Assembly: GCA_017935025.1 (NCBI GenBank)
Contig: JAGBIL010000044.1
Span: forward strand, 1-64,000
Direction: 5' to 3'
From: Opitutales bacterium
GTDB taxonomy: Bacteria > Verrucomicrobiota > Verrucomicrobiia > Opitutales > UBA953
DNA length: 64,000 nucleotides
The position numbers and the translations under genes are program-made. The notes below the pieces were generated by a model. The model was given only the letters and a program-made list of their open reading frames with translations. It was not told where the DNA came from and made no database searches. This document shows, one piece after another, positions 60,465-64,000 of the stretch. Numbering within the stretch: the first letter of the stretch is position 1; each line of letters opens with the position of its first letter.

Positions 60465-60482
60465 ATTCTGAGAAAGCTGGGA

Positions 60483-60914
60483 TTAGATTTTGTACTCAAC
60501 CGGATTTTGCGCCGCGTGCGGGTGCTCCGCGCCTGCGTAAACTTTGAGCTTCTTCATCATCGCGTTTGCGAGGCGGTTTTTCGGGAGCATCCCCTTAACA
60601 GCGTGTTCGATGATGAACGCCGGCTTGTGCCCGCGCATAAATTCAGCCGTGCGGCGGTAAGCGGTTCCGACCCAGCCCGTGTAGAACATATAGGTCTTGT
60701 CAGTTTCTTTGTTGCCCGTGAATTTCGCTTTGTCGGCGTTGATGACAACGACGAAATCGCCTGTGTCAACGTGGGGCGTGTAAGTCGGCTTATGACGTCC
60801 GCGCAGGATCGTTGCGATTTTGACGGCAAGGCGACCGACCGGCTGGTCGGTTGCGTCCACTACGAACCAAGTCTTATCGGCGGCGTTGGATGTCTTCGCT
60901 AAAGTTGTTTTCAT
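60483..60914 (-). CDS. rplM: 50S ribosomal protein L13
   Basis: A 143-residue protein with the L13 core WFVVDATDQPVGRLAVKIA, GDFVVVINADKAKFTGNK and RGHKPAFIIEHAVKGMLPKNRL, ending VYAGAEHPHAAQNPVEYKI. Operon with rpsI; divergent from pflA. AT-rich sequence upstream carries an AATAAAAATTTTTATT palindrome. Confidence 0.98.
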   Translation of the reverse strand: MKTTLAKTSNAADKTWFVVDATDQPVGRLAVKIATILRGRHKPTYTPHVDTGDFVVVINADKAKFTGNKETDKTYMFYTGWVGTAYRRTAEFMRGHKPAFIIEHAVKGMLPKNRLANAMMKKLKVYAGAEHPHAAQNPVEYKI

Positions 60915-61006
60915 TTCCGAATTAATTAAAAGAAAGATTAATAAAAATTTTTATTGCGTTGAGCGCAAGCGTTTTTTTATTCGCAAAATTTTTTTTTGTG
61001 ATTGTA

Positions 61007-61777
61007 ATGGATTTTATGTCGTTTGATTCGCATGAAATCGGGGCTTCCGTGCGTGGGCTTGTTCATTCCGTCGAAACGTGCGGGACGGTGGACGGTCCCG
61101 GCATCCGGTATATTGTTTTTCTTTCCGGATGCAGTTTGCGCTGTAAATATTGCCACAATCCCGACACGTCGTTTGTGCGTCGCGGGAACGAAATGACGGC
61201 GGAGGAAGTGCTTACGGATATTGAGCGTTATGCCGGATTTTTAAAAGGGAGCGGGGGCGGTGTTACGCTTTCGGGCGGAGATCCGCTTTTTCAGATCGAA
61301 TTTTCCCGCGCCGTTTTATCCGGATGTAAAAAAATGGGACTGCACACCGCGCTTGATACGTCCGGTGCGTTGGGCGCGGCGGCGGACGATGATTATTTGT
61401 CGCTTACGGATTTGGTTCTGCTCGATATCAAAGCCGGCGTTCCCGCGACTTACCGTGCGTTGACGGGCGGGGATTTGGAACCGACCCTTGCTTTTGCCCG
61501 ACGCCTCGCCTTGCTCGGGAAAAAAGTCTGGTTGCGCTATGTGCTCGTTCCCGCGCTGACGGACAACGGTGAGGAGGTGCGCTGCGTGGCAGAGTTTGCG
61601 GCGGGTCTGGGAAATGTGGAGAGGGTCGATGTTTTGCCGTTTCACAAAATCGGTGCGTATAAGTGGAAGGATCTCGGATTGAAAGATCCGCTTGCGGAAA
61701 CGCCGGAGCCGTCGGGAGAGTCCGTTGCTTGTGCCAAAGAGATTTTTGCCGCCGCCGGATTTTCCTGTGTGAAATAG
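61007..61777 (+). CDS. pflA: Pyruvate formate-lyase activating enzyme
   Basis: A 256-residue radical SAM enzyme with the cluster motif GCSLRCKYCHNPDT (Cys42, 46, 49), glycine-rich GGGVTLSGGDPLFQ and DTSGAL. It starts ETCGTVDGPGIRY, typical of PflA. It inserts the glycyl radical in pyruvate formate-lyase under anoxic conditions; pflB is not in the window. I take the ATG at 61007; one at 61016 is as likely, and a TTG at 60959 is less so. Confidence 0.92.
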   Translation: MDFMSFDSHEIGASVRGLVHSVETCGTVDGPGIRYIVFLSGCSLRCKYCHNPDTSFVRRGNEMTAEEVLTDIERYAGFLKGSGGGVTLSGGDPLFQIEFSRAVLSGCKKMGLHTALDTSGALGAAADDDYLSLTDLVLLDIKAGVPATYRALTGGDLEPTLAFARRLALLGKKVWLRYVLVPALTDNGEEVRCVAEFAAGLGNVERVDVLPFHKIGAYKWKDLGLKDPLAETPEPSGESVACAKEIFAAAGFSCVK

Positions 61778-61915
61778 GCGGAATGAGCGGAGCGCTTCGG
61801 GGGAAGTGCGGATTTTTTTTCAGAAAAATTAAACAAAAACCCTTAGGGCGACGCTTTTCTTACAGTTGAGGTTAACAGAGAGAGAAGTTAGAGAGTTAAG
61901 TCAGTAGTAAGAAAC

Positions 61916-61952
61916 AGCGGCGACGAATCCTTAGGGTTCGTCGCCGCTTTGT
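61916..61952. terminator. Strong hairpin between pflA and folE2
   Basis: AGCGGCGACGAA (61916-61927) pairs perfectly with TTCGTCGCCGCT (61937-61948) around TCCTTAGGG. The T-run is weak (TTGTTT), but the two genes converge here, so a shared terminator is likely. The 140 bases before it hold no gene. Confidence 0.65.
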
Positions 61953-61983
61953 TTCGCACTGAAAAATTTTCGTGTTCCCGCGC

Positions 61984-62922
61984 TTAGCAGACCAAGGCTC
62001 GAAAATCCGAAAACGTGTGATCGAGCCCGCCGGGGATGCCTTTGACGATGACGGAAACGGCATCGTGCGAGTGAAGCGATTCCAGGTGGGCGCAGGCGAT
62101 GCGAAAATCGACAATTCTCGGTTCGGTGTTGAACCGGGCGAAAAGCAGACGCGCCGCATCTTCCACGAATTTGTAATATGCTCCGTTGAGTTCGGCGAAT
62201 GCCTGTTCGTCTTCACGTTTGACCATGACTTGCGTTTCCGTGTGGAGGGCGCGCAGGCAGAGTTCCTGAAAATCTTCGATGAAAATGTTCTGCGCGGGGT
62301 CAATTTCCGCGAGCACACGCGCTTTGGAGCGTTGAGAATGCGGAATCCCGAGAATGTTGCGCGAGGTTCGGGCGTGTTCCGAAAGTTCCGCCGAGCACGG
62401 ACACGCCGACGAATAAACAAAATCGAAATGCACAAATGCCCGGAATTTTCCGTTCTCTAAAAGACCTTCGTAGGCACAGGTGTAATACTGATAGCCGGAA
62501 AGCCCGCTGCGGAGGCTTTTTTGCAGAATCGGATAATTGAAATCGAGACGCACTTGTGCGCGGGAAGACCCGATTTCTTCAAGATAAGTTTCGAGAATTC
62601 GCTTCAGCGTTTGCGGCGTGAAAACTTCGTGTTGAAACGCATAAAATATGCGCATGATGCGCGACATATTGATGCCTTTATGCATCGCGTCAAGCGAAAC
62701 GGTTCCCGTTACCGAGGCTTCGACGGCAACCGTTTCCGCGTTCCCGCGTCGTGCCAACGTTAGCGGAAGGCGAAAATTCGACATCCCGACCTGAAGCAAC
62801 GGCACCACTCCGCCGGGAATCGACGTTACGTTGCTGTTTTGCATATCCGGCAAGGAGGCTCGGTACTCGGGCGTAACTTCAAACCCCGTGTCGTAAAATC
62901 TCAATGGACAATTTGCACTCAT
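61984..62922 (-). CDS. folE2: GTP cyclohydrolase FolE2 (type IB)
   Basis: A 312-residue protein from the ATG at 62922; the frame is open a few codons further. It has [43 protein letters not shown] (residues 78-93) and the metal-site [14 protein letters not shown] (Cys174/176), the hallmarks of the FolE2 family. It makes dihydroneopterin triphosphate for folate or queuosine and tolerates zinc scarcity because other metals can serve. Confidence 0.94.
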   Translation of the reverse strand: MSANCPLRFYDTGFEVTPEYRASLPDMQNSNVTSIPGGVVPLLQVGMSNFRLPLTLARRGNAETVAVEASVTGTVSLDAMHKGINMSRIMRIFYAFQHEVFTPQTLKRILETYLEEIGSSRAQVRLDFNYPILQKSLRSGLSGYQYYTCAYEGLLENGKFRAFVHFDFVYSSACPCSAELSEHARTSRNILGIPHSQRSKARVLAEIDPAQNIFIEDFQELCLRALHTETQVMVKREDEQAFAELNGAYYKFVEDAARLLFARFNTEPRIVDFRIACAHLESLHSHDAVSVIVKGIPGGLDHTFSDFRALVC

Positions 62923-63001
62923 TACAAAAATGTCCGGCAAGCATCTCATATTCCTTCGGGCTTGTAAAATTGAAATTTGCCGGAAAAAGATACGGCGGAA
63001 C

Positions 63002-63907
63002 TTAATTTTTCATAGGCTCGATGTGAATTGTCGCATCCATGCCGAGTTCGTCGAAAATCGCCTTTTCGATTTCGGAGCCGCAACGGTGCGCTTCAAGAAG
63101 CGTTGTTTCCGGCGCAAGCCGGATGTGAAATGTGATTTCTTGGTGCGCGCCATAGGTGTGAAGATGGATGTGGTGGAGCCGCAAATCGTCGTTCCCGCTG
63201 ACGCGGCGCGCGATTTCGCGGATTTGGGTTTTCATTTCAGGGGAAACGGCTTCCCCGAGCAGTTTGTTTCCGGCGTCGCGCAAAACCGTCCACGCCACAC
63301 GCAGGAGCATGATACCGACAAGTGCTCCGAGAGCTCCGTCCATCCACCAGAGATATCCGCTCCCGAAAAGGTTGGTCGCAATCATGCCGATAAGAATGAC
63401 TAACGAGCTGAGTGCATCGCTGCGGTGGTGGTAGCCGTCTGCACGCAGGGACATCATTCCCGTTTTTTTTGCTGCCCAAAATGCGTATTGCGCCATTGCT
63501 TCCTTGATAATGATCGTCGAGACCATTGCGGAGTAGCCGAGCCATCCGAACGATGCCGACTCGCGGTCGAGAATTTTTTCAATCCCGCTGCGCGTAAACT
63601 CTACGCCGAGCCCGGCGAGCATCATTCCGATAATGACTGCGGTTATCAGTTCTGCGCGCCCGTGCCCGAAAGGATGTTCCGCGTCTGCCGGTTTTTCCGA
63701 AATTTTCAGTCCGACAATCAGGACGACGGATGAAAGGCTGTCCGAAAGCGTGTGCCAGGCATCCGCAACGACGGCAAGCGAACCCGTGAAAAAGCCGACG
63801 AAAAATTTAAATGCCGAGAGCAGGATATTTCCCCAAATGGCGAGATATCCCTCAATTTTTGCGAGACGCATCTGGGTTTTGTGTTCGGCGTTCTTTTCGA
63901 ATTCCAT
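63002..63907 (-). CDS. Cation diffusion facilitator family transporter
   Basis: A 301-residue protein from the ATG at 63907; the frame is open to 63976, but the added residues are basic and poorly fitting. Six spans: [24 protein letters not shown] with the HxxxD pair, and a second such site in [20 protein letters not shown]. The cytoplasmic C-terminal domain has [28 protein letters not shown] proteins export zinc, iron or other divalent ions in exchange for protons; the metal is not predictable here. The next 57 bases to the window end are without a gene start. Confidence 0.93.
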   Translation of the reverse strand: MEFEKNAEHKTQMRLAKIEGYLAIWGNILLSAFKFFVGFFTGSLAVVADAWHTLSDSLSSVVLIVGLKISEKPADAEHPFGHGRAELITAVIIGMMLAGLGVEFTRSGIEKILDRESASFGWLGYSAMVSTIIIKEAMAQYAFWAAKKTGMMSLRADGYHHRSDALSSLVILIGMIATNLFGSGYLWWMDGALGALVGIMLLRVAWTVLRDAGNKLLGEAVSPEMKTQIREIARRVSGNDDLRLHHIHLHTYGAHQEITFHIRLAPETTLLEAHRCGSEIEKAIFDELGMDATIHIEPMKN

Positions 63908-64000
63908 AAATCTCGCAAAAAAATGTGCGTTCCCGTGTGTTCCCGCAATGCGAAAAAACTTTTTAAGCCGCCGCAAACATTCGTTGACGTTTTGCTTGTG

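Noticed and set aside
60959-61006. TTG start for pflA at 60959
   Set aside because: It adds a Phe-rich stretch that PflA proteins lack; the ATG at 61007 or 61016 fits better.
4000-63950. The repeated GCGGGAACG as a Chi or KOPS-like site
   Set aside because: Copies are nearly equal on both strands across the window and often paired inverted, unlike polar recombination or segregation signals; genome-wide skew would still need checking.

Overview
The window looks like the chromosome of a Gram-negative member of the PVC superphylum, most likely Verrucomicrobiota of the Opitutales type. This is inferred from several traits seen together: five surface-protein genes ending in a Pro-Glu-Pro/hydrophobic/poly-Arg (PEP-CTERM) tail, an exopolysaccharide export trio, a TPR/ExbB/ExbD operon, a histone-H1-like lysine-rich tail, and starts that mostly lack a Shine-Dalgarno sequence. 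pflA, ppdK, a sialate-lyase pair and complex I membrane genes suggest an anaerobe or facultative anaerobe able to use host glycans. No rRNA gene or species-level marker is present, so the assignment is an inference.

Layout. 1-4000: the 3' end of an Rhs locus with three toxin-tip/neighbour pairs and rhs core debris, AT-rich against the GC-rich background. 4-9 kb: M16 peptidase, AmpG-like transporter, an unknown protein with a tiny lipoprotein. 9-10 kb: PEP-CTERM gene. 10-17 kb: argS, terC-like, HAD phosphatase, rodA, RNase E/G. 17-22.4 kb: outer-membrane barrel, Wza-like and Wzc-like export proteins, transglutaminase-like lipoprotein. 22.6-24.1 kb: rpsB-tsf. 24.3-27.2 kb: tandemly duplicated PEP-CTERM units with near-identical flanks. 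27.4-33.8 kb: nuoJKLMN. 34-40.6 kb: TPR-TPR-ExbB-ExbD-ExbD. 40.7-42.8 kb: UbiB-like kinase and a phasin-like protein. 43.2-44 kb: PEP-CTERM gene. 44-48.8 kb: ilvA, sufD, cysS. 49-50.7 kb: tRNA-Asn, nanA and a YhcH-family gene. 51-54.3 kb: ppdK with an H1-like tail. 54.4-58.3 kb: mnmA, acpS, pdxJ, tRNA-Leu, rdgB, marC-like. 58.8-59.7 kb: nonsense-interrupted PEP-CTERM gene. 60-64 kb: rpsI-rplM, pflA, folE2, cation efflux protein.

Strongest unexplained signals. (1) A 9-mer, GCGGGAACG/CGTTCCCGC, occurs about 95 times on both strands where about one is expected. It is often paired inverted inside terminators and is absent from the AT-rich Rhs cargo, the behaviour of a DNA uptake sequence. (2) Four PEP-CTERM genes share a promoter in which a TACC-N5-GGTA dyad lies 10-11 nt upstream of TTGACT. 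In three of them a poly-T tract of 10 or 13 fills the -35/-10 spacer, giving 15- or 17-bp spacers, which suggests phase variation. (3) NuoM carries a C-terminal extension with two CxxC pairs and an SLBB-like domain. (4) Pyruvate phosphate dikinase is fused in frame to a histone-H1-like tail.

How parts fit: the export trio and the PEP-CTERM proteins together indicate an exosortase-type cell surface. nanA and its YhcH-family neighbour indicate sialic acid catabolism feeding central metabolism, where PPDK and a pyruvate formate-lyase activator act.
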